Positions 8,266 to 15,979 of a DNA stretch of 64,000 bases are shown here, piece after piece. The number at the start of each line of letters is the position of its first letter. Position 1 is the stretch's first letter. A model generated the notes under the pieces. The model was not told the origin of the DNA, did not search any database, and saw only the letters and a program-made list of their open reading frames with translations. A program made the translations under genes and the position numbers. Origin of the DNA: Nonomuraea guangzhouensis (GTDB lineage: Bacteria; Actinomycetota; Actinomycetes; Streptosporangiales; Streptosporangiaceae); contig NZ_JAHKRM010000050.1 in assembly GCF_019396345.1 (NCBI RefSeq), positions 16,494 to 80,493 on the forward strand. The letters run 5' to 3'.

Positions 8266-8742
8266 GTGCTCGACTACGATGGAGACACCCATCCATACCT
8301 TCAGATCGCTGAGATCCTCCGCCAACGGGTCTCCGATCTCGCCTCGGGGCATCCCATGCCGAGTGAGGCCGACATCCAGGCGGAGTTCGGGGTCGCCAGG
8401 ACGACTGCCAGGCGGGCAATCCATGTTCTTCGCGAAGAGGGGCTCATCTACACGGTCCAGGGCGAGGGCACCTTTGTCGGCGCACCGAACGAGGCACCGC
8501 GCAAGCAGCGCAAAATCCCGCTCTATCAGCAGATAGCGGCAGATGTGGCGGAGCAGATCAAGGCGGGGAAGTATCCGCCACGGCGTCCGATCCCTGGCGA
8601 AACAGCGCTACTTCAGCAGTACGACTGCGCCCGCGAGACAGTGCGGCGGGCCATGGCGCTACTCCGCGAGCGTGGTTGGATCTACACAGTCGCTCAGCGC
8701 GGCAGTTACGTGTCCCCCAAGGAGTCGTGGCCCCAGGACTGA
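8266..8742 (+). CDS. Regulator made of two tandem GntR-type winged helices (copy 1)
   Basis: 158 residues. Winged helix 1 spans about residues 9-75 (PSEADIQAEFGVARTTARRA, then wing TVQGEGTFVG). Winged helix 2 spans about 86-152 (IPGETALLQQYDCARETVRR, wing TVAQRGSYV). There is no UTRA, FCD or other effector domain, which is unusual because GntR proteins normally pair one winged helix with a ligand-binding domain. The GTG start at 8266 matches the start of its paralogue (VLDYDG against MLDREG) and has a leaderless -10 box. Copy 2 follows 41 bases downstream. Confidence 0.82.
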   Translation: MLDYDGDTHPYLQIAEILRQRVSDLASGHPMPSEADIQAEFGVARTTARRAIHVLREEGLIYTVQGEGTFVGAPNEAPRKQRKIPLYQQIAADVAEQIKAGKYPPRRPIPGETALLQQYDCARETVRRAMALLRERGWIYTVAQRGSYVSPKESWPQD

Positions 8743-8756
8743 ACCTGGTCGACTGC

Positions 8757-8783
8757 TTGTATAGAGACATCTAGAATCTATGC
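8757..8783 (+). promoter_or_regulatory. Leaderless promoter and candidate operator of regulator copy 2
   Basis: TAGAAT at 8772-8777 ends 6 bases before ATG 8784. The preceding TTGTATAGAGACATCTAGA resembles HutC-type GntR operators (GT-TA-AC half sites) and the sequence upstream of copy 1, suggesting auto- or cross-regulation. Confidence 0.45.
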
Positions 8784-9266
8784 ATGCTTGATCGTGAAGG
8801 ACCCACCCCGATCTACGTCCAGATCGCCGACATCTTCCACGATCGAATTCTCAAGGGTGAGCTGCTGGCCGGAGCGCCTCTGCCGAGCGAGGCGGCAATG
8901 GAGGCCGAGTTCTACATCGCCAGGACGACGGCACGCAGAGTCGCCAGAGAGTTGCGCGACCGTCAGGTGGTCCACACGGTGCAGGGCGAGGGCACATTCG
9001 TAGGGACGGTTGGCGTTCCACGACAGAGACGAAAGCCGTTCCCCTTCGAAGAAATCGCGGACGACATCGTCAAGCGGATCCGCCGCGGTGAGTTCCAGCC
9101 AAACCGGGCGATATTCAGCGAAAAGGTGTTGATGCGGCGCCACGGGGTCGCCAAGGTCACGGCCCGAAAGGCGGTTGAGTCCCTTCGGAGGCAAGGCTGG
9201 GTATTCACCGTCCCCTATCGGGGCACATACGTGGCCGCTCAAGAGGACTGGCCGGAAGAGCCGTAG
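8784..9266 (+). CDS. Regulator made of two tandem GntR-type winged helices (copy 2)
   Basis: 160 residues, clearly paralogous to the gene before it: shared PSEA, ARTTARR and TVQGEGTFVG in the first winged helix, a YRGTYV wing in the second, and a common C-terminal end around a WP pair. Again no effector domain is present. The ATG at 8784 has the -10 box TAGAAT six bases upstream, so it has its own leaderless promoter and is not simply the second gene of an operon. It could bind DNA as a pseudo-dimer within one chain, or bridge two sites (inference). Confidence 0.82.
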   Translation: MLDREGPTPIYVQIADIFHDRILKGELLAGAPLPSEAAMEAEFYIARTTARRVARELRDRQVVHTVQGEGTFVGTVGVPRQRRKPFPFEEIADDIVKRIRRGEFQPNRAIFSEKVLMRRHGVAKVTARKAVESLRRQGWVFTVPYRGTYVAAQEDWPEEP

Positions 9267-9388
9267 AGCTCCCAGCTGATCCCCACGCGACCCGCAAGAT
9301 CCCCGCCCGACCCCGCAAGCACTCCAGGCGATTCGATGGCGCCGCGACGTGAGAATGACCAGCCCGCGAGCCCCCGAAAAGCGCTCAC

Positions 9389-9787
9389 CTAGGGAGTAAG
9401 AAGGCGGAAGGTCAGGCACACGATCGTCGACGAGTCGGTCACCTCGTGCCCCAGACCGGCCCAATACCGCCCATGGACCTCACGCCAGTGCTCGATCGAC
9501 CGGAACCCCTCCCCCTCCGCCTGCGCGAACTCCCAGCTCACCGCCCCGAACGCCACCTGCTCCACCCCGGCCACCTCAACCAGCGCCGCCCGCGAGCCCC
9601 CATCGTCCACGAGCACGAGCCGCTCGCCGACGTGTTCCAGCGGCTCCCCTTCGGCGACGTAGTCGAGCTCCAGCAGCCCCGCCGTGGCCGTCTTGGCGCC
9701 GGACAGGACCAGGTCTGTCAGCCAGGTGCGCTGCTCGCCGGGCATGCCGAGTTCGAGCACGCGGAGCCCGTCGATGCGTCCCCACAT
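9389..9787 (-). CDS. ASCH domain protein
   Basis: 132 residues carrying an ASCH fold, a PUA-like domain thought to bind RNA or nucleotides. The characteristic LVLSGAKTATAGLL entry lies near residues 26-39, with the LVLVDDGG and VEVAGVEQVAFG strands and the FRSIEHWREVHGRYW helix after it. The start ATG 9787 has TACGAT seven bases upstream (minus strand), so it is probably leaderless. It follows the di-iron gene by 23 bases on the same strand but has its own promoter. Confidence 0.82.
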   Translation of the reverse strand: MWGRIDGLRVLELGMPGEQRTWLTDLVLSGAKTATAGLLELDYVAEGEPLEHVGERLVLVDDGGSRAALVEVAGVEQVAFGAVSWEFAQAEGEGFRSIEHWREVHGRYWAGLGHEVTDSSTIVCLTFRLLTP

Positions 9788-9810
9788 GTAAGGGATCGTA
9801 CAGACCGAGG

Positions 9811-10833
9811 TCAGAAGACCGGGATGATCTCCTCGGGGTCGATGAAGTCCACCTGGACGCCCTCCAGGTCGAGTTCGGGGATGGCGGGGAAGGCGATGCC
9901 CCAGCGTTCGACGATGACGCGGATGCGGGCCATGGCGAGCCGCCAGTTCTCCGCTTGCTCCTCGTAGGACAGCACGCCCAGTCCTGCCTGCCTGGCGTGG
10001 TCCATCAGGACGCGGTGGTTGGCCAGGAAGTACGGCGGGAGCTCCCAGAAGCCCTCCGGCGGCTCCCAGAGGATCATGGACAGGAAGACGAAGCCGGCGC
10101 GGAGTTGGCGGGTGATGAGGGAACGGGTCTCGTCCGTGAGGCCGGGCCACTCGTTCTCCAGAATGGTCATGCAAATCTGGAGATGTCGGGACTCGTCGCG
10201 GCCGATGCGCTGGAACATCTCCCCGAAGACGGGATGTTCAGTGCCCGAGGCCATGCCCCTGAACAGCGTCGAGGCGGCCATCTCGCCCATCATGAAGCTG
10301 GTGAAGAGCACGGGCAGCGAATACTTGCCCACGGCCGCGCTGTAGCCGGTCCAGTAGCGACCGCCGTTGTGATAGAGCCAGCCGATGTTGTTGTGCGCAG
10401 CCTTCTCCAGGTCGTCGGACGGGGTCCAGTCGAGGGGGCCGCCGGGCCAGAGCTTGGCGATGGTCCGCTGGCAGCACTCTTCGTGGTTCATCTCGTCGCG
10501 GGTGATCGAGAAGAAGCACTTCCTGACCGGATCCTCCTCGTGCTTCTCGAACGCCTGGATCGTCGCCCGCGCGAACACGGCCGGTCCCGAGGCGTCGAAG
10601 TTGGCCAGCACGGCGAACCAGTACATGATCCCGAGACGCTGCTCCCGCGTGAAGTCGTCCGGGTTCAGCCCGTCCCAGGGCAGGTCGGCCGGGTTCCAGA
10701 GCGTCCGTTTGGACTTCTCGTAGATCGCCGCCAGCTTGGCCGTCTCGACCCGCCACTCCATCGGGTAGATGTTCGGCTGCGGGATCGCGGGGGCGGGCCA
10801 GAAGCCGCCCTCCGGAATCGTGAGGTCTGCCAT
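9811..10833 (-). CDS. Ferritin-like di-iron protein, R2/oxygenase-like
   Basis: About 340 residues, mostly helical. Two ExxH motifs, in DEMNHEECC and in RDESRHLQIC, are the pattern of carboxylate-bridged di-iron proteins of the ribonucleotide reductase R2/oxidase superfamily; further acidic residues (FEKHEEDP, MMGEMAAS) could complete the site. The exact reaction is unknown. The start is ATG 10833 with GGAGGTG six bases before it; a GTG at 10842 is an in-frame alternative. The ASCH gene lies just downstream. Confidence 0.8.
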   Translation of the reverse strand: MADLTIPEGGFWPAPAIPQPNIYPMEWRVETAKLAAIYEKSKRTLWNPADLPWDGLNPDDFTREQRLGIMYWFAVLANFDASGPAVFARATIQAFEKHEEDPVRKCFFSITRDEMNHEECCQRTIAKLWPGGPLDWTPSDDLEKAAHNNIGWLYHNGGRYWTGYSAAVGKYSLPVLFTSFMMGEMAASTLFRGMASGTEHPVFGEMFQRIGRDESRHLQICMTILENEWPGLTDETRSLITRQLRAGFVFLSMILWEPPEGFWELPPYFLANHRVLMDHARQAGLGVLSYEEQAENWRLAMARIRVIVERWGIAFPAIPELDLEGVQVDFIDPEEIIPVF

Positions 10834-10873
10834 CTGTGACACCTCCGCCTCCTATCCTGCGGGGCGCCGTCAC

Positions 10874-11086
10874 GGCTTTCAAGTGCGGGCACGCTGGGTG
10901 AGAGCCATGCAGGCGAGTACGGCCAGGCGGCTTTCACGTGCGGGCACGCTGCGTGAGAACCATGCAGGGGCCAGACAGCTTTCAAGCGCGGACATGCTGG
11001 GTGAGAGCCACGCAGGCAAGTACAGCCAGACGGCTTTCACGTGCGGGCGCGCTGAGTGAGGGCCACGCAGACGAGTACGGCCAGCG
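10874..11086. repeat. Four imperfect copies of the 3' end of the EamA gene
   Basis: Copies begin with GGCTTTC (or AGCTTTC) at 10874, 10929, 10977 and 11032, 55, 48 and 55 bases apart. Each continues with GTGCGGGCACGCTG-like and GTGAGAGCCA-like sequence. The last copy contains the stop codon and final codons of the EamA gene, so the other three look like tandem duplicates of that gene end placed downstream of it. Confidence 0.75.
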
Positions 11087-11966
11087 CCGCGGCCACAGTG
11101 GCCGGACCGTACCTCTCCCCCAACAGGAACCACGCCCAGGCGAGCGTGAGCAGCGGCTGGGTGAGCTGGGTCTGACCCGCCCTGGCGATGCCACCCCTGG
11201 CGAGGCCGGCGTACCAGGGGACGAAGCCAAGGAACATCGAGATCAAGCCGACGTACGCGAAGCCGGCGAGGGCCTGGGGTGACGGGTGGACGGGGGTGGT
11301 GAAGGCGAGTACGGCCGTCACGGGGATGGTGAGCGGGAGGGAGAGGACGAGGGTGTAGGAGATGACCTGCCAACCCGGCGTTTCACGGGAGAGCCGGGCG
11401 CCTTCCGTGTAGCCGATGGCCGCCGAGACCAGGGCGCCGACCAGGAGGACGTCGGGCCAGGCGGCGGTGCTCTGGCCACGGGTGAGGGTGAAGGCGGTGA
11501 TGGCGAGCGCGCCTGCCGTACAGGCCAGCCAGAACAGGGGGCGCGGGCGTTCGCCGGCGCGCAGGACCGCGCAGACGGCGGTGGCGGCCGGGAGCAGGCC
11601 GATGACCACGGCGGAGTGGGCGGTGGTGGCGCCGAGGTCCAGCGCCAGACCGCTGAAGACGGGGAACCCGAAGACCACGCCGAGCGAGATCGCGGCGTAC
11701 GAACGCCACAGGTGTCGGGGCGGGATCAGCGGGAGGCGGGCTGCTTTGAGGCAAATGAGGGCTATGACACCGGCGATCACGGCCCGGCCGATGGCGACCA
11801 GCCACGGATCGAAACCGCGCATCGCGTAGACAGTGGCGGGGAAGGAGCCGGAAAAGGCGAGAACGCCGAGAAACGCGAGGAAAGTCCCCTGGCGGAATCG
11901 CGCCGAGCCTTCCCGAGAGGCGACCGCTACTCTGTCGCGGACGATAGCGCTATTCTTATCCGTCAT
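11037..11966 (-). CDS. EamA/DMT-family transporter
   Basis: 309-residue inner-membrane transporter of the drug/metabolite superfamily with about ten hydrophobic segments in two EamA repeats (first from FLAFLGVLAFSGS, second from VLLVGALVSAAIGYTEGA). The likely role is export of an amino acid or other small metabolite. The ATG at 11966 shares its CATG with the start codon of the divergent MocR gene; minus-strand TATCCT ends 5 bases before it, so the mRNA is probably leaderless. The last codons lie in the repeat array described separately. Confidence 0.88.
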   Translation of the reverse strand: MTDKNSAIVRDRVAVASREGSARFRQGTFLAFLGVLAFSGSFPATVYAMRGFDPWLVAIGRAVIAGVIALICLKAARLPLIPPRHLWRSYAAISLGVVFGFPVFSGLALDLGATTAHSAVVIGLLPAATAVCAVLRAGERPRPLFWLACTAGALAITAFTLTRGQSTAAWPDVLLVGALVSAAIGYTEGARLSRETPGWQVISYTLVLSLPLTIPVTAVLAFTTPVHPSPQALAGFAYVGLISMFLGFVPWYAGLARGGIARAGQTQLTQPLLTLAWAWFLLGERYGPATVAAALAVLVCVALTQRART

Positions 11967-11985
11967 GGAACAGGATAGCAGTATC
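11943..11985. promoter_or_regulatory. Divergent leaderless promoters with two MocR-type operator repeats
   Basis: GATAGCGCTATT (from 11943) and GATAGCAGTATC (from 11974) are similar, each nearly palindromic, and 31 bases apart, about three helical turns. Paired repeats of this kind are bound by MocR/PdxR regulators. Plus-strand TATTCT (11951-11956) and minus-strand TATCCT (11977-11972) are placed as -10 boxes for starts 11965 and 11966. Confidence 0.6.
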
Positions 11986-13362
11986 GCCCATATCGCCGCG
12001 ATCCTGCGCCAGGAGCTCACCCAGCTGCGACCAGGTGACCGCCTGCCTTCCTCCAGAGAGCTCATGCGCCGCCACAACGTCAGCCCCGTGACGGTCTCGC
12101 GGGCCATCGGGCAACTGACGGCCGAGGGCCGGGTGGTCACCAAGCCCGGCATCGGAGCATTCATCGCCCAGCCGCCCGCGGGGCCCAGCGACCTGCCCGA
12201 TTTCTCCTGGCAAACCGTCGCGCTGGGCGATCGGGTGGTGGACGAGAGCCCGGTGACCGCGCTGCTGACCCCGCCGCCCGAGGGCGTCATCCCGCTCACC
12301 GGCGGCTATCTGCCCCCGGGGCTCCGGCCGGACAAGCAGCTGGCCGCCGCGGCGTCACGGGCGGTGCGCAGGCCGGGAGCGTGGGCGATGCCGCCGCTGG
12401 CCGGGCTGACGGAGCTGCGCAGGTGGTTCGCGACGCAGGCCGGGGGCGACGTGACCGAGACCGACGCGCTGATCGTCAGTGGTGGCCAGGCCGCGCTCAC
12501 GCACGCCTTCAGGGCGCTGGCCGCCCCGGGGACGCCGGTTCTGGTCGAGACGCCGACCTATCCGGGCGCGTTGGCCTCGGCCAAGGCGGCGGGCCTGCGG
12601 GCGACGGCCGTGCCGATGGACCGGGACGGCGTACGGCCCGACCTGCTGGCGGAGGCGTTCGCCGTCACGGGCGCGCGGGTGTTCCTCTGCCAGCCCACCC
12701 TGCAGAACCCGACCGGCGCGACGCTCACCCACGAACGCCGGGAACAGGTGCTCCAGGTCGCCAGGGCGGCCGGCGCGTTCGTGATCGAGGACGACTACGC
12801 CCGCTACTTCAGCGACCGGACGCCGCCGCCGATGGTGTCGATGGACGCGCACGGCACGGTCGTCTACATCTGCTCGCTCACCAAGATCCTGTCGCCGAGC
12901 GCGAGGGTCGCGGCCGTCGTCGCGCGCGGTCCGGCCGCGCACCGGCTGCGGGCCAGCCAGCTGGTGGAGTCGTTCTTCGTGGCGCGCCCGCTGCAGGAGA
13001 CCGTGCTGGAGTTCGTCGGCTCCCCCGGCTGGCGCCGGCACCTGGCGAACGTGCGGACCGAGATCCTGGTCCGCCGCGACGCGCTCACCACCGAGCTCGC
13101 CGCGCGGCTGCCCGCCGCCGAGCTGCACCTGCTGCCGAAGGGCGGCATGCACCTGTGGGTACGCCTACCGCCGGAAACCGACGAGAACGCCCTGGTCGAG
13201 GCGGCGAAACGCAACGGCGTACTGGTGAGCCCCGGCAGGATCCACTACCCGTCGGAACCGCCGGGACCGCGCCTCCGCGTCACGCACATCGCCGCCGCGA
13301 ACCTGGCCGAGCTGGCGGAGGGGGTGCGGCGGCTGGCTCAGGCGCTGGCGAACACCTCGTAG
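11965..13362 (+). CDS. MocR-family PLP-dependent regulator
   Basis: 465 residues. The N-terminal GntR winged helix (residues 5-68, PSSRELMRRHNVSPVTVSRA) is fused to a fold-type I aminotransferase-like domain. PLP contacts are visible: NPTG at 248-251, EDDYAR at 275-280 and the Schiff-base lysine Lys307 in SLTKILSPSARV. Members sense PLP or an amine/amino acid and control an adjacent gene, here most likely the divergent EamA exporter. The start ATG 11965 has TATTCT eight bases upstream. It is a complete member, not an aminotransferase of central metabolism. Confidence 0.92.
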   Translation: MEQDSSIAHIAAILRQELTQLRPGDRLPSSRELMRRHNVSPVTVSRAIGQLTAEGRVVTKPGIGAFIAQPPAGPSDLPDFSWQTVALGDRVVDESPVTALLTPPPEGVIPLTGGYLPPGLRPDKQLAAAASRAVRRPGAWAMPPLAGLTELRRWFATQAGGDVTETDALIVSGGQAALTHAFRALAAPGTPVLVETPTYPGALASAKAAGLRATAVPMDRDGVRPDLLAEAFAVTGARVFLCQPTLQNPTGATLTHERREQVLQVARAAGAFVIEDDYARYFSDRTPPPMVSMDAHGTVVYICSLTKILSPSARVAAVVARGPAAHRLRASQLVESFFVARPLQETVLEFVGSPGWRRHLANVRTEILVRRDALTTELAARLPAAELHLLPKGGMHLWVRLPPETDENALVEAAKRNGVLVSPGRIHYPSEPPGPRLRVTHIAAANLAELAEGVRRLAQALANTS

Positions 13363-13655
13363 TGCTCCACGGTCCGCTCCCTGTCGACCAGGAACGCGTC
13401 GTCCTCGGGGTAGAAGACCGCCACGCTCTGCTCGTCCCCGGCGAACGCCCTGATCGCCTCCCACGACTCCCACAGCGAGATCAGGAAGAACTCGGTCCTG
13501 TCCCCCGAGTCTCGTCTGGTGAAGTAGGCGCCGCGGTTCCCCGGCGTCTGGGTGTAGCCGGTGAATCCGGTGCGCAGGAGATATTCCTCATAGGCCGCGG
13601 CATCGGAGCTACGCGTCCAGCCTCGCCAGGTACGAACGATCACGCGACTCATCAT
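13338..13655 (-). CDS. Antibiotic biosynthesis monooxygenase-like (ABM) small protein
   Basis: About 105 residues with a dimeric alpha/beta-barrel pattern (MSRVIVRTWRGWT start, EYLLRTGFTGYTQTPGNRGA, FFLISLWESWEAIRAFAG). Some members are heme- or quinone-modifying, others have no known activity. Start ATG 13655 or the adjacent ATG 13652. Its 3' end overlaps the MocR gene end by 25 bases, convergently. It is divergent from the CGNR gene. Confidence 0.75.
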   Translation of the reverse strand: MMSRVIVRTWRGWTRSSDAAAYEEYLLRTGFTGYTQTPGNRGAYFTRRDSGDRTEFFLISLWESWEAIRAFAGDEQSVAVFYPEDDAFLVDRERTVEHYEVFASA

Positions 13656-13666
13656 GGCGCAACCGG

Positions 13667-13683
13667 CCACTGCCATACAGTGG
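13667..13683. promoter_or_regulatory. Palindrome over the CGNR gene promoter
   Basis: CCACTG and CAGTGG flank CCATA. The right arm overlaps the -10 box TACAGT (13676-13681), which lies six bases before ATG 13688, so a bound protein would block a leaderless promoter. Confidence 0.45.
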
Positions 13684-13687
13684 TGAC

Positions 13688-14395
13688 ATGCTGGCGCCCG
13701 CGGAGCTCGTGCGCGACTTCGTGAACACCTACAACCTCGATTCCGACGCCGACGAGCTGGCCTCACCCGCCGAACTGGCCGTCTGGCTCCGGGAGCGGGG
13801 CCTGATCGGCCCGCGTGACCGCGCGACCGACGACGACCTCGCCACCGCGCTCACCCTGCGCGAAGCCCTTCGGGCCGCGCTGAGACGCGAAACTTCGGAG
13901 CCGGCCGAGCTACGGGCCGCGCCAAGACGCGAGACCCCGGAGACGCCCGAACTGCGAGCCGCCCAAAGACGCGAGACTCCCGAGACGCCCGAACTGCGGG
14001 CCGCACTGAGCTGCGAACCTCCGAAGACGCCCACACTGAGCTGCGAACCTCCCAAGACGCCCGCGCCAAGCCGCGAAACTCCGGAGATGCCCGACCTGCC
14101 GGCCTTGCCGCTGCTCGTACGCGTCCACGGTGCCACACCAGAGCTGGTCCCCCTCGAAGATGGCGTCAGAGGCGGCCTGGCCAGGATCACCGCGGCCGTG
14201 ACTGACCAGTCCTGGCACCGGCTGAAGGTCTGCGCCGAGGGCATGTGCCAGTGGGCGTTCATCGACTCCTCGAAGAACCGGTCACGCTCGTGGTGTTCTA
14301 TGCGGGTCTGCGGCAACCGCACCAAAACACGCGCTTACCGGGCGAGGAAGCAGGGTTCACGTCATCCCCAAGGCTCAAACACCGATACGGTGTAA
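13688..14395 (+). CDS. CGNR zinc-finger (ABATE domain) protein with an internal repeat expansion
   Basis: 235 residues. The N-terminal ABATE part (LVRDFVNTYN) and the C-terminal CGNR zinc finger are intact: Cys182, Cys187, Cys203 and Cys208, with CGNR at 208-211 followed by a basic RTKTRAYRARK. These proteins are taken to be stress-related regulators that bind DNA. Between the two parts, residues 65-137 consist of repeats such as RRETPETPELRAA and LSCEPPKTP, which related proteins normally lack. The frame is kept throughout. ATG 13688 has a leaderless -10 box. Confidence 0.8.
   Translation: MLAPAELVRDFVNTYNLDSDADELASPAELAVWLRERGLIGPRDRATDDDLATALTLREALRAALRRETSEPAELRAAPRRETPETPELRAAQRRETPETPELRAALSCEPPKTPTLSCEPPKTPAPSRETPEMPDLPALPLLVRVHGATPELVPLEDGVRGGLARITAAVTDQSWHRLKVCAEGMCQWAFIDSSKNRSRSWCSMRVCGNRTKTRAYRARKQGSRHPQGSNTDTV
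13880..14098 (+). repeat. In-frame tandem repeats inside the CGNR gene
   Basis: Three 14-residue units (RRETSEPAELRAA, then two RRETPETPELRAA) are followed by two 10-residue LSCEPPKTP units and a partial unit SRETPEMPDLPA. At DNA level the core GACGCGAGACTCC recurs. All unit lengths are multiples of three, so the frame survives. Confidence 0.8.
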
Positions 14396-14439
14396 CTCGT
14401 GCCTTGTGGCATGGACGGCAGGCGAAGGAGCGGGCCGAG

Positions 14440-15048
14440 ATGGCAGACGTAGGCGTCCGGGCGGCCCGGCGCGAGGATGTGCTCCAGGTGGCGAATACTC
14501 AGATCCGCGCCTGGCGCTACGGCTATCGGGAGTTCCTTCCCGAGGGGCCGCTCGAGCAGATGACGGGGGCCGCGGCGGAGAAGATGTGGCTGCGCCAGTG
14601 GGACGAGGCGATCGTCGCCCCGCCCACCCCCATGCATCGGGTGCTGGTGGCGGTGGAGACCATCCTGGACACCGAGGGCTTCCCGGCTCTCGGCGTGGGC
14701 GGCAGCGCGGCCCTGGCCACACCGCGCGGCGGTGAGCGGGTGGTGGGCCTGGCCTCGCACGCGCCCGCCGAGGACCCCGACCTCGACCCGACCGTCGCAG
14801 CCGAGATGCTGACTCTGCTGGTCGACCCCGATTTCGTCCGGCGTGGGCACGGCAGCCGCCTGCTCAACGCCACCGTCGACCACCTGCGGGAGGACGGCTT
14901 CCGGCAGATCGTGACGTGGGTGTTCGCCGACAACTACGCGGTGCTGGGCTTCCTGGAGTCGGCCGGCTGGGGCGAGGACATGGCCGAGCGCGTGCTCGAC
15001 ATGGGGCGTCCCATCCGCATGGTCAGGCTCACCACCGACATCAGCTAG
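14440..15048 (+). CDS. GNAT-family N-acetyltransferase
   Basis: 202 residues. The N-terminus has VRAARREDVLQVANTQIRAWRYGYREFLP, typical of GNAT proteins; the acetyl-CoA loop is in LLVDPDFVRRGHGSRLL (R-x-x-G-x-G type), followed by the ADNYAVLGFLESAGW motif. Substrate unknown. ATG 14440 has AGGAG nine bases upstream. It lies 13 bases before menA and may share its transcript. Confidence 0.85.
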   Translation: MADVGVRAARREDVLQVANTQIRAWRYGYREFLPEGPLEQMTGAAAEKMWLRQWDEAIVAPPTPMHRVLVAVETILDTEGFPALGVGGSAALATPRGGERVVGLASHAPAEDPDLDPTVAAEMLTLLVDPDFVRRGHGSRLLNATVDHLREDGFRQIVTWVFADNYAVLGFLESAGWGEDMAERVLDMGRPIRMVRLTTDIS

Positions 15049-15061
15049 AGGATTCGTCTTT

Positions 15062-15937
15062 ATGGCAACCCCCGGCCAGTGGATCGCCGGCGCACGTCCG
15101 CGCACCCTGCCCAACGCCATCGTGCCCGTCATGGTCGGCACCGGCGTGGCGATCGGCGAGAACGGCTTCAACTGGTGGCGCGCGATCGTCGCGCTGCTCG
15201 TGGCCCTGTCGCTGCAGATCGGCGTCAACTACGCCAACGACTACAGCGACGGCATCCGCGGCACCGATGACCAGCGGGTCGGTCCGATGCGCCTGGTCGG
15301 CTCGCGGGCGGCCACGCCGCAGCAGGTGCTGGCCGCCGCGCTCGGCAGCTTCGCCCTCGCCGCGGTGCTCGGGCTGACCCTGGTGCTCGCCACCCGCGCG
15401 TGGTGGATCCTGCTCGTGGGCGCCGCCGCGATCGCCGCCGGCTGGTTCTACACCGGCGGTAAGACTCCGTACGGCTACCGCGCGCTCGGCGAGATATCGG
15501 TGTTCACCTTCTTCGGCGTCGTCCCCGTGGTCGGCACCGCGTACGTCCAGACCGAGCACCTGTCCTGGGCGGCGCTGGTGGCGTCGATCCCCGTCGGGCT
15601 CCTGTCGTGCTCCATGCTCGTCGTGAACAACCTGCGCGACGTGGGCACCGACGGCCAGGCGGGCAAGCGGACGCTGGCGGTCGTCCTGGGCGCGGCGCGC
15701 ACCCGCACGCTCTACGCCACCTGCCTGATCGTGCCGTTCGTCATCGCCCTGGCCATGCTCCCGATCGCGCCACTGGCCGCCGCCGCGGTGCTCGCCGCGC
15801 CGCTGGCGATCACGCCGGTCAAGACGGTCCTGCATGGCGCCGTCGGCCCCGCGCTGATCGGCGTACTGCAGCAGACCGGCAAACTGCAGCTGGCGTACGG
15901 CCTGCTGTTCACGCTCGGCCTGGCGATCACTCTGTGA
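15062..15937 (+). CDS. menA: 1,4-dihydroxy-2-naphthoate polyprenyltransferase
   Basis: Membrane prenyltransferase that attaches the polyprenyl chain during menaquinone synthesis. 291 residues with about eight membrane segments. Both aspartate-rich Mg-prenyl diphosphate motifs are present: NYANDYSDG (residues 56-64) followed by GTDD, and NNLRDVGTD (189-197). No other men genes are in the window. Confidence 0.93.
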   Translation: MATPGQWIAGARPRTLPNAIVPVMVGTGVAIGENGFNWWRAIVALLVALSLQIGVNYANDYSDGIRGTDDQRVGPMRLVGSRAATPQQVLAAALGSFALAAVLGLTLVLATRAWWILLVGAAAIAAGWFYTGGKTPYGYRALGEISVFTFFGVVPVVGTAYVQTEHLSWAALVASIPVGLLSCSMLVVNNLRDVGTDGQAGKRTLAVVLGAARTRTLYATCLIVPFVIALAMLPIAPLAAAAVLAAPLAITPVKTVLHGAVGPALIGVLQQTGKLQLAYGLLFTLGLAITL

Positions 15938-15940
15938 AGG

Positions 15941-15970
15941 GCGTGCGGGGACCGATGGGCCCCCGCACGC
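15941..15970. terminator. Bidirectional hairpin terminator
   Basis: GCGTGCGGGG and CCCCGCACGC are perfect 10-base arms around a 10-base loop. It lies between convergent menA and the S1-domain gene. Confidence 0.7.
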
Positions 15971-15979
15971 GCGTCAGCC

